From Bacillus sp. PAMC26568 (GTDB taxonomy: Bacteria > Bacillota > Bacilli > Bacillales > Bacillaceae): a stretch of 64,000 bases of DNA. Within the stretch, counting starts at the first letter, position 1. Every line of letters starts with the position of its first letter. Both the position numbers and the translations under genes were made by a program. The notes beneath the pieces were generated by a model. It saw only the letters and a list, made by a program, of their open reading frames with translations, made no database searches and had not been told where the DNA came from. Below are positions 37,271 through 45,519 of this stretch, in pieces. The stretch is taken from NCBI RefSeq assembly GCF_014235785.1, contig NZ_CP060137.1, positions 1,612,001-1,676,000 on the forward strand. Direction: 5' to 3'.

Positions 37271-38278
37271 ATGCACGACTTTCACTCTGAAGCAGCCATT
37301 CATAGAACAAAGGAAGAAAATAATATTATAGCACTTATAAAGAATACGACAGCAAGAAAAAATTACGACAATATTTCAAGAACAAAAAGTTATCAAGAAT
37401 ATTATAAAAGAAACCCTGAAATTAAATGGTCTTTCCTTGCAAGCATGGTTTCCAGAAATGCCGGCTACTGTATGACGGATTTAAAAGGCACTTGGTTTCA
37501 AAAAGTTTTAAATAAAAAAATGATTAAAGCTTTGTTTTTAACGTATGAGGATGCAAACTGGCTTATTTTTTCTGATGCATATCCTCAGCTGATGCTATAC
37601 GAGATATCAAAAACACTGCAGCGTCCGATGTTTCACTTGCTTAAGGAGTTCCATGTTTCTTCATTTATGATAAAGGAATGGTTTTTTTTCTGGAATACGA
37701 AAAAGGAAGAAAGACTGATGACCTCATTAATAATCAACGAACAGAACTTAATCCAGAAGCCGATAATTGAAAAGTCTATCTTCAAGAAAAAGGTCTTTCA
37801 CTCGCCTCTTTTTCTTTTTCAGGACCTCTTTCATTTTAGCACAGTCGTTTTTCCGACTATAGAAGGCAGGTTATTTGGATTTTCCGTGCACAATTTCAGA
37901 AGTCTTGACAGCCGGATTAAACTTGGGCGAAATCTATCATGGCTGCTTTTTCATCCAGACTATTATTCAAGATTTTTTGCTTTTTCCGAAAGGAATGTTC
38001 ATACGGGTTCCAGGTATGATTATGAAAAATATTCAGATAGTGATTGTAAACGGATTTCACCTTTTCTAAGAACAGCCTTTCCGGTAATCTCTCACCAATT
38101 AGACGTAAAAGAGAGAAATTGGTTTCATGGCCAGTCAGTGAAAAAATGGTATAAACCCCTGGCTAAACCGAAAAAAACAGATTTTACGTATTGGCTTCGG
38201 CAAAAACAAAATGAGATGCATGCCTTTGCCTTATTAAAGGAGTACTTGTTCAGCAAAGGAAAAAGAAGCAAGGATTAA
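37271..38278 (+). CDS. yppC: DUF2515 family protein YppC
   Basis: This encodes 335 residues with AGTGAGGTGACG upstream. The protein is aromatic- and basic-rich with no signal peptide; SMVSRNAGYCMTDLKGTWF and LFLTYEDANWLIFSDAYPQL are typical of YppC (DUF2515). It is divergent from recU as in B. subtilis. Function unknown. Confidence 0.9.
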   Translation: MHDFHSEAAIHRTKEENNIIALIKNTTARKNYDNISRTKSYQEYYKRNPEIKWSFLASMVSRNAGYCMTDLKGTWFQKVLNKKMIKALFLTYEDANWLIFSDAYPQLMLYEISKTLQRPMFHLLKEFHVSSFMIKEWFFFWNTKKEERLMTSLIINEQNLIQKPIIEKSIFKKKVFHSPLFLFQDLFHFSTVVFPTIEGRLFGFSVHNFRSLDSRIKLGRNLSWLLFHPDYYSRFFAFSERNVHTGSRYDYEKYSDSDCKRISPFLRTAFPVISHQLDVKERNWFHGQSVKKWYKPLAKPKKTDFTYWLRQKQNEMHAFALLKEYLFSKGKRSKD

Positions 38279-38297
38279 TGCATCCTTGCTTTTTTAG
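38266..38297 (+). terminator. Rho-independent terminator of yppC
   Basis: AAGCAAGGAT pairs with ATCCTTGCTT, followed by T. The stem overlaps the last codons of yppC. Confidence 0.9.
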
Positions 38298-38427
38298 GCT
38301 CTTTTCTAAAACCAATATAGATTTACAATCAGATTTGGAGCTTCTTATCGATGTGCAAGAGCAGATTCAATCGTTTTGAAACCCAACTAACCTTACTGCT
38401 AAAAAAACTTTACCCAGCTTCTTTTCA

Positions 38428-38529
38428 TTAAGTCGAAGGGCGATTTGGCCCTCCAAGCTTTTTATCTAAATCATTCTTCGAAGTTTGCTGAGTTTGTTTT
38501 TGCTGCTTCTTTTTCGTTTCTTTTGCCAT
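38428..38529 (-). CDS. sspM: Small acid-soluble spore protein M
   Basis: This encodes 33 residues from the ATG at 38529, preceded by TAGGAGGTGTTGAC. The ending DKKLGGPNRPST is the same as in B. subtilis SspM (by memory), with a Lys/Gln-rich N-terminal half. It is a minor spore-core protein made late in the forespore. A much longer open frame continues upstream but has no better start. Confidence 0.9.
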   Translation of the reverse strand: MAKETKKKQQKQTQQTSKNDLDKKLGGPNRPST

Positions 38530-38723
38530 GTCAACACCTCCTAATCGTATTGTTTGCACGCAGAAACATTTCATACTTCTTGTCGCATATGAAGGTGTCG
38601 AAAAATACGTTTTTTCCAATATTTTCTTCTTTCTTTGCCGAATGCGAACTAGTTTTGTCACTCTTGAAGGGAGGGAAGAGGAGCTTCTCGAATAGTAACG
38701 GTAGATTGAAAGGAGGAGTCAGC

Positions 38724-38972
38724 GTGGAGCACCTCGTACCTAAAATGGTTGTTGAAAAATTGTTAATGGAACTTGATGAAGAGATGACGAAATTAGAGCT
38801 TGCCATACAGAAGAGAGTATCAGAAACCATATGTCAGAGTGAAGAGGAATTTTCTGAAAATCTGGAAAGCGCAAATCAGCATTTATTTGAACTGCAGCAA
38901 TTTATTCAGGATGAAAAGAACAGGGAAGATGCAAACTCCATAGCGCATGCCTCATATCGATTGAGTTATTAG
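38724..38972 (+). CDS. yppD: YppD-like small protein
   Basis: This encodes 82 residues from GTG at 38724, with AAAGGAGGAG upstream. It is an acidic, helical, probably coiled-coil protein (VEKLLMELDEEMTKLELAIQ). Position and size fit B. subtilis yppD, between sspM/yppC and yppE. The name is mainly based on synteny, and its function is unknown. Confidence 0.7.
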   Translation: MEHLVPKMVVEKLLMELDEEMTKLELAIQKRVSETICQSEEEFSENLESANQHLFELQQFIQDEKNREDANSIAHASYRLSY

Positions 38973-39028
38973 AACGATGGCATTTCATGTCCATGTTTGG
39001 TAAGATACCCCATAGAGGTGAACGGAAC

Positions 39029-39397
39029 ATGGAAAACAAAATTCTTAACAATTCGAATAAACTTCTTCGTATAACAGGCGAATGTGTCAGCCGATTTGAA
39101 AATGATGCAAAAAAGAAAGAAGAGGTTGATTTTTTTAATGAAGTAAAGCCTGCATTTGAAGAGGCAATGAAGACCATGAATGAATGGAAGGAAGACGTAT
39201 TGAAATGGCGGATAGATGCAAGGCCGAAATACCTTTTTCCCGTTCAGATTGATTCCACAGTAGAAAACTTTGAACAGCTGGTGCTGCAATCCTTTTATAA
39301 AGATTCAAAGCCGATCCGATTTAAAAACATGAAGCAATCTGTTGATTATGTCATTGAACAGGTCATCGATCATATACGTAAAGAAAGCTCCGTTTAA
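39029..39397 (+). CDS. yppE: DUF1798 family protein YppE
   Basis: This encodes 122 residues from the ATG at 39029, with AGAGGTGAAC upstream; an earlier in-frame ATG at 38987 lacks a site. KPAFEEAMKTMNEWKEDVLKW and RPKYLFPVQIDS match the YppE family (DUF1798), a four-helix bundle of unknown role. It follows yppD by 56 bases. Confidence 0.9.
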   Translation: MENKILNNSNKLLRITGECVSRFENDAKKKEEVDFFNEVKPAFEEAMKTMNEWKEDVLKWRIDARPKYLFPVQIDSTVENFEQLVLQSFYKDSKPIRFKNMKQSVDYVIEQVIDHIRKESSV

Positions 39398-39494
39398 ATA
39401 GGGGCTTTTTCTTTGTTAAGAGACTATAGAATTGTCGTAAAGTGCTTCACAGTAGAAAAAAGTGCATCATGGTTTTACATTTACATGATATAAA

Positions 39495-39594
39495 TTTCGG
39501 AGCATTGATATTCAGCTAACCTTCCTAAATCCGCGGTCAGAGCATTATCAGTCTGTCCTGAACGAACCTAGGCCACTATTTGCTTTTACTGGAA
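39495..39594 (+). repeat. Degenerate copy of the dispersed intergenic repeat
   Basis: GCATTGATATTCAGC, CGCGGTCAGAGC and a closing TTTGCTTTTACT are recognisable against copy 1 (GCATTGATGTCCAGC, CTCGGTCAGAAC, GCGCTTTTC). It is strongly diverged. Confidence 0.5.
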
Positions 39595-39598
39595 AAAA

Positions 39599-39627
39599 GA
39601 AAACCGGCGAAAGTATCACCGGTTTTC
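39599..39627 (-). terminator. Minus-strand terminator of the 58-residue gene
   Basis: GAAAACCGG (39599-39607) pairs with CCGGTTTTC (39619-39627); the T run is on the minus strand. Confidence 0.8.
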
Positions 39628-39643
39628 AACTAATAGAATTCAG

Positions 39644-39820
39644 TTACTCATCAATTTCACGAGCTTCCTGAAAGGTAACAGCAGGTTCTCCTTCACTTGC
39701 GACGGGTTCAATTGCGTATTCAACATCCTTTGAATGTTTAGCTGGCACAGGCTGTCCTTTTTTTGAAATTGTCCGATCCTGTCCCTTTTTCTGGTGATTG
39801 AAATCCTTGCCTCTTCCCAT
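39644..39820 (-). CDS. Small hydrophilic protein, possible minor spore protein
   Basis: This encodes 58 residues from the ATG at 39820, with TATGGAGGT upstream. It starts MGRGKDFNHQKKGQDRT and ends FQEAREIDE. The basic Lys/Gln/Gly-rich start is like minor acid-soluble spore proteins, and the acidic tail is not. A possible forespore (SigG/SigF-type) promoter lies upstream. Flanked by sspM, yppD/E and yppF/G. I do not recognise a named family. Confidence 0.75.
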   Translation of the reverse strand: MGRGKDFNHQKKGQDRTISKKGQPVPAKHSKDVEYAIEPVASEGEPAVTFQEAREIDE

Positions 39821-39857
39821 TTAGAAAACCTCCATATTATAAATAAGAATCCATTAC

Positions 39858-39887
39858 TAATATGGTTTCAAATAGAGTGCTTTATGT
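39858..39887 (-). promoter_or_regulatory. Candidate forespore promoter of the 58-residue gene
   Basis: On the minus strand ACATA is followed by 18 bases and CATATTA. CATATTA fits the SigG -10 CATNNTA fully; ACATA fits the -35 GNATR at four of five positions. Confidence 0.4.
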
Positions 39888-39900
39888 ATTAAAAAAAGAA

Positions 39901-39928
39901 AATCAGAGAGGGGCTTCCTCGCTGATTT
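39901..39928 (-). terminator. Minus-strand terminator of the yppF-like gene
   Basis: AATCAG...GAGG pairs with CCTC...CTGATT; the minus strand then runs into TTTTC and a T run. Confidence 0.75.
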
Positions 39929-39938
39929 AAGAAAATAA

Positions 39939-40130
39939 CTATACTTGTGTTGTTTGTTCGGGATTAGATGTTTCGGACGTTTCAAGCAGCATAACGGCTT
40001 TTCTGTACTCGCTGATGGATAAGTCGCCTTTGATGTACATGGTTTTAATGAAATTCAATAGCTCACTCATGCTTGTTGATTCATATTGCTTAGCTTCGAA
40101 AAATACAGATTTAATGCTTTCCAAATTCAT
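39939..40130 (-). CDS. yppF: YppF-like small protein
   Basis: This encodes 63 residues with GGGAGGAGAT upstream of the ATG. MSELLNFIKTMYIKGDLSISEYR is the conserved middle of the YppF family; the tail is acidic and Thr-rich. Location between yppE and yppG supports the name. Role unknown. Confidence 0.75.
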   Translation of the reverse strand: MNLESIKSVFFEAKQYESTSMSELLNFIKTMYIKGDLSISEYRKAVMLLETSETSNPEQTTQV

Positions 40131-40249
40131 CTTAAATCTCCTCCCATTCCCTTATCCATATAGTAACATGTCATTTTTCATTGTGAATTTTTTGTAAAAT
40201 TTAGACTTCCGACATAAATTGACACATTTATCAGTTTAATTAGTCAAGC

Positions 40250-40276
40250 ACGAAGACGTTTTTTTTGCATACCTAT
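40250..40276 (+). promoter_or_regulatory. Candidate SigK promoter of yppG
   Basis: AC (40250-40251), a 16-bp spacer and CATACCTAT (40268-40276) resemble AC-N16/17-CATANNNTA, with the final TA not matching. It lies 35 bp before the yppG start. Confidence 0.4.
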
Positions 40277-40310
40277 GAAATAGCCTAATGTACCAGAAAG
40301 GGGAATTAAA

Positions 40311-40766
40311 ATGTTTTCGAGTGGACCAGAATCGTTTAAAAATCACAGAAGAAGAAAAGAAAGAATCAGCTACTATTATCCATACGAAGGATACCTGCCA
40401 TATGAAAACCCGGCATATTTGCCTCAGGGTCAACATAATTATCAACAAATGCCGCATAATCAAGCTCAAGCTTTTTATCAGCAAAGTCAATTGCCGCCTT
40501 TAATGAATGGGTATCCGGTGCAAGGATATCATGCCCAGCAGCCTCAAAATTTTCCTGCACAGTCCATGTATGCTAATCCATATCCAAAGCCAATGCCAAA
40601 TCCGAAAAATCAAACAGGCGGAATCTCAACCGTTATGTCGCAATTCAAAAAACCGGACGGGCAAATGGATTTCAACAAAGTAATGGACACAGCGGGACAG
40701 ATGATGGGAGCTGTGAATCAAATGAGTTCCTTAGTAAAAGGTGTAACTTCGATGTTTAAAGTGTAG
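40311..40766 (+). CDS. yppG: YppG-family spore coat protein
   Basis: This encodes 151 residues with AGAAAGGGGAA upstream. The first 100 residues are rich in Gln, Pro, Tyr and Asn (PYENPAYLPQGQHNYQQM, MYANPYPKPMPNP), typical of coat proteins. The C-terminal block (GGISTVMSQFKKPDGQMDF and NQMSSLVKGVTSMFKV) is the conserved YppG signature. A SigK-like promoter is upstream. In B. subtilis YppG is a spore coat protein. Confidence 0.88.
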   Translation: MFSSGPESFKNHRRRKERISYYYPYEGYLPYENPAYLPQGQHNYQQMPHNQAQAFYQQSQLPPLMNGYPVQGYHAQQPQNFPAQSMYANPYPKPMPNPKNQTGGISTVMSQFKKPDGQMDFNKVMDTAGQMMGAVNQMSSLVKGVTSMFKV

Positions 40767-40848
40767 TGGCTAAAAAAAGATATCTGCATGTTTACCGAAG
40801 ATTAAGAAATTCCAGTAATCCAAGCATAGTGAAGGGAAGAGATCAAAA

Positions 40849-41142
40849 ATGGTTACATCCGCACTATCAGGTATATTCGACCAGATTAGTGTCCATCCGC
40901 AATTAGTAATTGTCGTTCCGGCTTTAATGATTTTAGGATATGCATTGAAAAGAACACCTAAAGTGCAAGATTGGATGATCATTTGGATCTTGCTTGGAGC
41001 AGGCATCCTAGCCAGTATTTTCACACTCGGATTATCGGTAAGCAGCATTGCAAATGGATTTATTGCAGCCGGGGCAGCGATTACGACTCATCAAGCATAT
41101 AAGCAATCTGTTGTCGAAAGATCCAATGAGCAAAAAGAATAA
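40849..41142 (+). CDS. Hol44-type holin-like membrane protein
   Basis: This encodes 97 residues with GAAGGGAAGAG upstream. Three hydrophobic segments, ALKRTPKVQDWMIIWILL and a C-terminal HQAYKQSVVERSNEQKE fit phage holins of the Hol44 family (holin superfamily V). No endolysin, portal or other phage gene is nearby, so it appears to be a stand-alone chromosomal copy. Neighbours are sporulation genes, so a role in mother-cell lysis or a membrane function is conceivable but unproven. Confidence 0.7.
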   Translation: MVTSALSGIFDQISVHPQLVIVVPALMILGYALKRTPKVQDWMIIWILLGAGILASIFTLGLSVSSIANGFIAAGAAITTHQAYKQSVVERSNEQKE

Positions 41143-41144
41143 GA

Positions 41145-41176
41145 AAAAACGCGTGTAGTCTATCTCACGCGTTTTT
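41145..41176. terminator. Bidirectional terminator
   Basis: AAAAACGCGTG pairs with CACGCGTTTTT. It has T runs on both strands and sits between the convergent holin-like gene and the minus-strand spore operon. Confidence 0.9.
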
Positions 41177-41195
41177 TTATGCTGCAGGAAAAAAT

Positions 41196-41236
41196 TACCT
41201 ATTCCAGTGCCTGACTCCTTGGTCAGAACGGCTCTA
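41196..41236 (+). repeat. Partial copy of the dispersed intergenic repeat
   Basis: TCCAGTGCCTGACTCCTTGG followed by TCAGAACGGCT matches the first third of copy 1; the rest is replaced by the end of a minus-strand gene. Confidence 0.5.
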
Positions 41237-41238
41237 AC

Positions 41239-41373
41239 TCACTTTTTATTCTGAATATACTTTTCGGCCAGTGCCTGCTTCACTTCCTGATAGGACATGC
41301 CGGACTCGGCATTGAGCTGTTTTACTTTGCTAATATCGGTATTGCTGTATTGTTTTGTTCCTTGATTTTTCAT
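41239..41373 (-). CDS. Small protein resembling gamma-type spore protein repeats
   Basis: This encodes 44 residues with AGAGGTGTAC upstream. NTDISKVKQLNAESGMSYQE is similar in pattern to the repeats of gamma-type acid-soluble spore proteins (T-N-x-x-x-V-K-x-x-N-x-x-S). It is the third gene of a minus-strand operon, 12 bases after the CsgA-like gene. The family assignment is tentative. Confidence 0.65.
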   Translation of the reverse strand: MKNQGTKQYSNTDISKVKQLNAESGMSYQEVKQALAEKYIQNKK

Positions 41374-41385
41374 AAAAGTACACCT

Positions 41386-41637
41386 CTATAATAATTGTTC
41401 ATACACTTCATTGAGCTGGCCGGCACGCAAGTAATCCTGCTCTCCCATTGCATGTTTGATTTCATGGGGAAGCATTTGATTCAAGAAGGATTGTTCCTTA
41501 TTAGATAAAGCTCTGGCAAATTGTTCTTCATTTTCAAAAGAGTGCTTCGAGAGCTTTTGATACAAATGTCTGCTTACCTCATGCTCGTCTAAATAATTTG
41601 ATAAGACTTCACGCAAATAGCTTAATGATTTATCCAT
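41386..41637 (-). CDS. CsgA-like sporulation-specific small protein
   Basis: This encodes 83 residues from the ATG at 41637, with GAGGAGCAG (inside the preceding gene's end) as ribosome-binding site. The pattern MDKSLSYLREVLSNYLD, SFLNQMLPHEIK and RAGQLNEVYEQLL resembles B. subtilis CsgA, a SigG-dependent sporulation protein, as I recall it. It is an acidic helical protein without membrane segment. It is the middle gene of a three-gene minus operon. Confidence 0.75.
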   Translation of the reverse strand: MDKSLSYLREVLSNYLDEHEVSRHLYQKLSKHSFENEEQFARALSNKEQSFLNQMLPHEIKHAMGEQDYLRAGQLNEVYEQLL

Positions 41638-41638
41638 T

Positions 41639-41797
41639 TTACTGCTCCTCAAAATAGGCTTTTGCTTTTTCTTTATCGCTTTTCTCATAATAAGGATTCT
41701 CTTCAGCAGGGGATGAAGCATCTAAATTTGTTTTTATAACCAGCCTTGGGGATTCCGATGGTTCAGCGCTAATTCTTGTTGTGTGCTCATTTTTCAT
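41639..41797 (-). CDS. Small acidic protein upstream of the CsgA-like gene
   Basis: This encodes 52 residues from the ATG at 41797, with GGCAGGAGGTG upstream. It ends one base before the CsgA-like ATG, so the two are coupled. It is hydrophilic with a charged C-terminus (KSDKEKAKAYFEEQ). B. subtilis csgA is also preceded by a small gene (ybxH), but I cannot confirm homology. Confidence 0.7.
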   Translation of the reverse strand: MKNEHTTRISAEPSESPRLVIKTNLDASSPAEENPYYEKSDKEKAKAYFEEQ

Positions 41798-41881
41798 GGT
41801 CCAGCACCTCCTGCCTTTAGTTTCTTATAGGTCCGGTCAAATTATAGTGTTAATTTTTGGACAGGGATTTGGAAACTTCTA

Positions 41882-42286
41882 TTATTTTACAGGAAATGAA
41901 ATGATCAGACTTTCATCTTTAATTGAAGCTTCGAGTACATTTCGATCTGGTTCAAAGGGCAATAAAACGGTTTTTGATAGTTTTTTATGTGTATGAGATG
42001 CTTTATACATGTTTGGCTGCCGAACTTCGGCTTTTTCAGAATGTGTTATCGTAATGGTTAAATAGCGCTCATGCATGTCAAAGTGAATTTGTTCTTTTTT
42101 TATGCCGGGCAGCTTTGCTTTAACAATAAATTTGTTTTCCTCTTCAAGAACTGAGATGTTCATGTAAGGGATGTTCATTCCTTGCTGGAATTGCTGTTTT
42201 ATTTCATTTGTATATTCCTTCAGGGGATTATCGTTAAAGAAGCGTTCAGCTATTTCAAAAAAACGCTTTTGATCGTTTTCCTTCAT
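41882..42286 (-). CDS. Hsp20/alpha-crystallin protein, probably spore-coat associated
   Basis: This encodes 134 residues from the ATG at 42286, with CTTGGAGGG upstream. The alpha-crystallin domain spans about residues 45-134 (NISVLEEENKFIVKAKLPGI, ERYLTITITHSE, PDRNVLEASIKDESLIISF). It ends right after the domain, like B. subtilis CotP, CotM and YocM, without a long tail. A full-match SigK promoter lies upstream, which points to a mother-cell coat protein rather than a heat-shock chaperone. No CIRCE or HrcA site is seen. Confidence 0.85.
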   Translation of the reverse strand: MKENDQKRFFEIAERFFNDNPLKEYTNEIKQQFQQGMNIPYMNISVLEEENKFIVKAKLPGIKKEQIHFDMHERYLTITITHSEKAEVRQPNMYKASHTHKKLSKTVLLPFEPDRNVLEASIKDESLIISFPVK

Positions 42287-42315
42287 TGTTAGACCCTCCA
42301 AGTATTCTTTTACAC

Positions 42316-42343
42316 TAAAATATGAAAGAAAGGCCGATTTGGT
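42316..42343 (-). promoter_or_regulatory. SigK promoter of the Hsp20-type gene
   Basis: On the minus strand AC (42343-42342), a 17-bp spacer and CATATTTTA (42324-42316) match AC-N16/17-CATANNNTA completely. It lies 30 bp before the start codon. Confidence 0.65.
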
Positions 42344-42515
42344 TGCTTGATTTAAGCGTTTTATGGTTAAATAATGGTGTTTATTAAAAGGGGACGGGAA
42401 ATTGAATCTGCATTGGATGGATGTTTTTACTAGGTCAGGCAGTGCGGTAAGCGTTTAATTTCAGGGGTACAGGGTATTTCTAATAATAGTAGCTTAAACT
42501 AAAAGGAGAATGAAA

Positions 42516-43016
42516 ATGCTTAAAAAACTATTTGGCAAAAAAACAGAAAAACAAACTGAGGAAACGGTATATGCTCCTCTGACAGGATCACTATTGAACC
42601 TTGAAGATGTTCCAGATCCGGTTTTTTCTCAAAAAATGATGGGTGACGGAATGGCGATTGAGCCTGCTGAGGGAGTGCTTGTTTCACCAGTAGATGGAGA
42701 AATTATTCAGCTGTTCCATACAAAGCATGCGATCGGAATAAAAAGTGCTACAGGTATGGAACTTCTCCTGCATATTGGTCTTGAAACTGTCTCTATGAAC
42801 GGTGAAGGCTTTGAAGCATTTGTAAAAGAAGGCGACAAAGTAAAAGTCGGTGATAAATTAATTACGTTTGATCTTAACCTGATAAAAGAAAAAGCGGCTA
42901 GCACAATTACACCAATCATCATCACAAACGGTGATATCATTGAAAATGTTGTAAAATCAGATTTAGGTCAAGTTGCACGAGGCAGTGCAAAGGTACTTGA
43001 AGTAAAAGTGAAATGA
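42516..43016 (+). CDS. ypqE: PTS glucose-type EIIA component YpqE
   Basis: This encodes 166 residues from the second ATG (42516), which is correctly spaced from AAAAGGAGA; the ATG at 42510 touches that site. [11 protein letters not shown], His71 in FHTKHAIG and phosphorylatable His86 in [11 protein letters not shown] are the IIA-Glc active-site residues. A stand-alone IIA of the Crr type can phosphorylate IIBC partners that lack their own IIA. Its location before yprA is as in B. subtilis. Confidence 0.93.
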   Translation: MLKKLFGKKTEKQTEETVYAPLTGSLLNLEDVPDPVFSQKMMGDGMAIEPAEGVLVSPVDGEIIQLFHTKHAIGIKSATGMELLLHIGLETVSMNGEGFEAFVKEGDKVKVGDKLITFDLNLIKEKAASTITPIIITNGDIIENVVKSDLGQVARGSAKVLEVKVK

Positions 43017-43018
43017 GG

Positions 43019-43046
43019 AAAGCGGGCTGCAGTCCGCTTTTTCTTT
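43019..43046 (+). terminator. Rho-independent terminator of ypqE
   Basis: AAAGCGGGCTGCAGTCCGCTTT folds into a short stem with a T run. Confidence 0.85.
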
Positions 43047-43233
43047 ATTTTTCAGGAAATTATAAAAGGAAAAAGGCTGTGGATATTGAAAATAGGTATC
43101 TACGTCCGGCTTCAGCGCGTTTCTTCTGGTCATTAATTGCAAAGTCTTGGTTTTCTTTTCCTCAATTAATAAATATTGATTCTGCTTAAAATCGAACGTT
43201 TATTCTGTTAAAATGGAAGAAGAGGTGAAACGA

Positions 43234-45519
43234 ATGCGACGTAAGCAGTCACTGGCAGAAATCATTGATTTCCTGAAAAAGGATGACCAGTTTAAACATC
43301 AGGTTGTACATGCCCAAACGATCGAACCAAGAGAAGCGAAGACAGTCAAAATGCCTTCTGGTGTTGACCATCGATTAACAGATGCTCTATCGGCAAGAGG
43401 GATTCAGCAATTATATACTCATCAGGCAACGGCCTATGAGCTTGCAAATAAGAAAAAAAGCTTTGTTGCGGTAACGCCTACAGCATCAGGGAAAACTCTC
43501 TGCTACAATTTGCCGGTTCTTCAGCAAATTCTGGATGATGAAACGAGCAGAGCACTCTATTTGTTTCCGACAAAAGCACTTGCGCAAGATCAGAAAAGTG
43601 AATTGAACGAGCTAATCACTGAATTAGGCGTAAATATTAATTCTTATACATATGACGGGGACACTGCTCCAACGATTCGAAACGTAATCCGTAAAGCGGG
43701 TCATATTGTGATGACGAATCCTGATATGCTCCATTCTGCGATTTTACCGCATCATACAAAATGGGTTTCCCTTTTCGAAAACTTAAAATATATCGTCATA
43801 GATGAACTTCATATATATAGAGGGATTTTTGGCAGTCATGTTGCAAATGTCATAAGGCGATTAAAACGCATTTGCGAGTTTTATGGAAGCAGTCCTGTGT
43901 TTATTTGCACATCTGCTACAATTGCAAACCCGAAAGAGCTTGCAGAAAATCTGCTGGAAACAGAGATGACGCTTGTTGATGATAACGGTGCGCCATCAGG
44001 CAGAAAGCATTTTCTTTTTTACAATCCTCCAATTGTTAACAAACCTCTGAATATTAGAAAGAGTGCAACGCTCGAAGTCAGAAAGATTGCAAGCGAACTT
44101 TTAAAAAATAAAATACAGACTATTGTCTTTGCAAGAAGCAGAGTGCGAGTTGAAATTATCTTAACTTATTTGCAGGAGCTCATAAAAGGAGAGGTAGGGA
44201 AACAGACCATTCGCGGCTATCGCGGAGGCTATTTGCCGAAGCAGCGGCGTGAAATTGAACGTGGCCTCAGGAATGGTGAAATTCTTGGTGTCGTCAGTAC
44301 GAATGCCTTAGAACTTGGCGTTGACATTGGACAGCTGCAAGTGTGTATTATGACCGGATATCCAGGAACCATTGCAAGTGCCTGGCAGCAGGCAGGAAGA
44401 GCGGGAAGAAGAAGCGGTGAGGCGCTTATTGTCATGGTGGCCGGATCAACTCCTATTGATCAATATATTATTCAGCACCCAGACTACTTTTTTAAGCAAA
44501 ATCCTGAAACAGCAATCATAAATCCTGATAATCTAATTGTGTTAGTTGATCATGTAAAATGTGCTGCCTTTGAGCTGCCATTTAAACAAGGCGAAACCTT
44601 TGGAAATACAGAACTTGAAGATATCCTTGAGTTTTTGACAGAAGAAAAAGTCCTTTATTATAATCGTGAACGGTATCACTGGATGAACGATTCCTTTCCG
44701 GCTCATAACATCAGTCTAAGGTCAGCCTCACAGGAAAATGTCATTATCATTGATCAGTCAAATACTGCACATGTAAAAGTTATTGGAGAAATGGACAGGT
44801 TCAGTGCGATGACACTGCTGCATGACGAAGCAATCTATTTGCACCAGGGGATTCAATATCAGGTTGAAAAGCTTGATTGGGAAGAAAAAAAAGCTTTTGT
44901 CAGAGAAGTGGATGCTGATTATTTTACAGACGCTAATCTCGCCGTTCAATTAAAGGTACTTGAAGAAGATAAAACGAGAAAAAAGCATTCTCATCAGCTC
45001 GGATTTGGAGATGTAACCGTTCAGGCGATGGCCACCATTTTTAAAAAAATTAAATTCGATACACATGAAAATATCGGCTCTGGACCGATTCACCTCCCTG
45101 AGGAAGAGCTTCATACAAATGCAGCATGGATCAGTTTATCAGATGAACTTACAGCTGCAATGAAAAAGGATAGGCTCGAGGAAGCACTTCTTGGTATATC
45201 ACATGCTCTAAATCATATCGTTCCGTTAAGTGTAATGTGTGATCCTTCTGATATAAGCGTGATTCCGCAATTGAAGGCGACTCATAACGAAAAGCCGACC
45301 GTGTTCCTCTATGACCGCTATCCAGGGGGAGTCGGACTTGCAAACAAAGTTTACGATACGATGGAGACGGTGCTTGAAGAGGCTTTGACCATGATCCGAA
45401 GCTGTCCTTGCGAATCTGGCTGTCCTTCGTGTACAGGACTGGAAGGCTCAGAACACCAAAAAGAAGATACCCTTCGTCTATTATTTCAATTAAAAGGAGC
45501 AGAATATTCTTGTCATTAA
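43234..45519 (+). CDS. yprA: DEAD/DEAH helicase MrfA (YprA), DNA repair
   Basis: This encodes 761 residues from the ATG at 43234, with AGAAGAGGTGAAAC upstream; an ATG at 43213 has no such site. Motif I TPTASGKTLCYN, motif II VIDELH, TSATIANPKELAE and QAGRAGRR are superfamily 2 motifs. A C-terminal MZB-type domain has four cysteines in CPCESGCPSC. B. subtilis YprA/MrfA works with MrfB (YprB) in a nucleotide excision pathway for mitomycin C damage. It overlaps yprB by ten bases. Confidence 0.95.
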   Translation: MRRKQSLAEIIDFLKKDDQFKHQVVHAQTIEPREAKTVKMPSGVDHRLTDALSARGIQQLYTHQATAYELANKKKSFVAVTPTASGKTLCYNLPVLQQILDDETSRALYLFPTKALAQDQKSELNELITELGVNINSYTYDGDTAPTIRNVIRKAGHIVMTNPDMLHSAILPHHTKWVSLFENLKYIVIDELHIYRGIFGSHVANVIRRLKRICEFYGSSPVFICTSATIANPKELAENLLETEMTLVDDNGAPSGRKHFLFYNPPIVNKPLNIRKSATLEVRKIASELLKNKIQTIVFARSRVRVEIILTYLQELIKGEVGKQTIRGYRGGYLPKQRREIERGLRNGEILGVVSTNALELGVDIGQLQVCIMTGYPGTIASAWQQAGRAGRRSGEALIVMVAGSTPIDQYIIQHPDYFFKQNPETAIINPDNLIVLVDHVKCAAFELPFKQGETFGNTELEDILEFLTEEKVLYYNRERYHWMNDSFPAHNISLRSASQENVIIIDQSNTAHVKVIGEMDRFSAMTLLHDEAIYLHQGIQYQVEKLDWEEKKAFVREVDADYFTDANLAVQLKVLEEDKTRKKHSHQLGFGDVTVQAMATIFKKIKFDTHENIGSGPIHLPEEELHTNAAWISLSDELTAAMKKDRLEEALLGISHALNHIVPLSVMCDPSDISVIPQLKATHNEKPTVFLYDRYPGGVGLANKVYDTMETVLEEALTMIRSCPCESGCPSCTGLEGSEHQKEDTLRLLFQLKGAEYSCH

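Noticed and set aside
38530..38661. Longer N-terminal extension of sspM (77 codons in all)
   Set aside because: The ATG at 38529 is directly preceded by TAGGAGGTG and gives the 33-residue length normal for SspM.
43194..43207. Possible LexA (SOS) box CGAACGTTTATTCT upstream of yprA
   Set aside because: Only the left half CGAAC fits; the right half misses key positions, and B. subtilis mrfAB is not, as far as I recall, under LexA control.
45408..45509. Longer N-terminus for yprB
   Set aside because: The extension lies in another frame of yprA and encodes no known domain; TTG at 45510 has an AAAAGGAGC site and gives the family's usual start.
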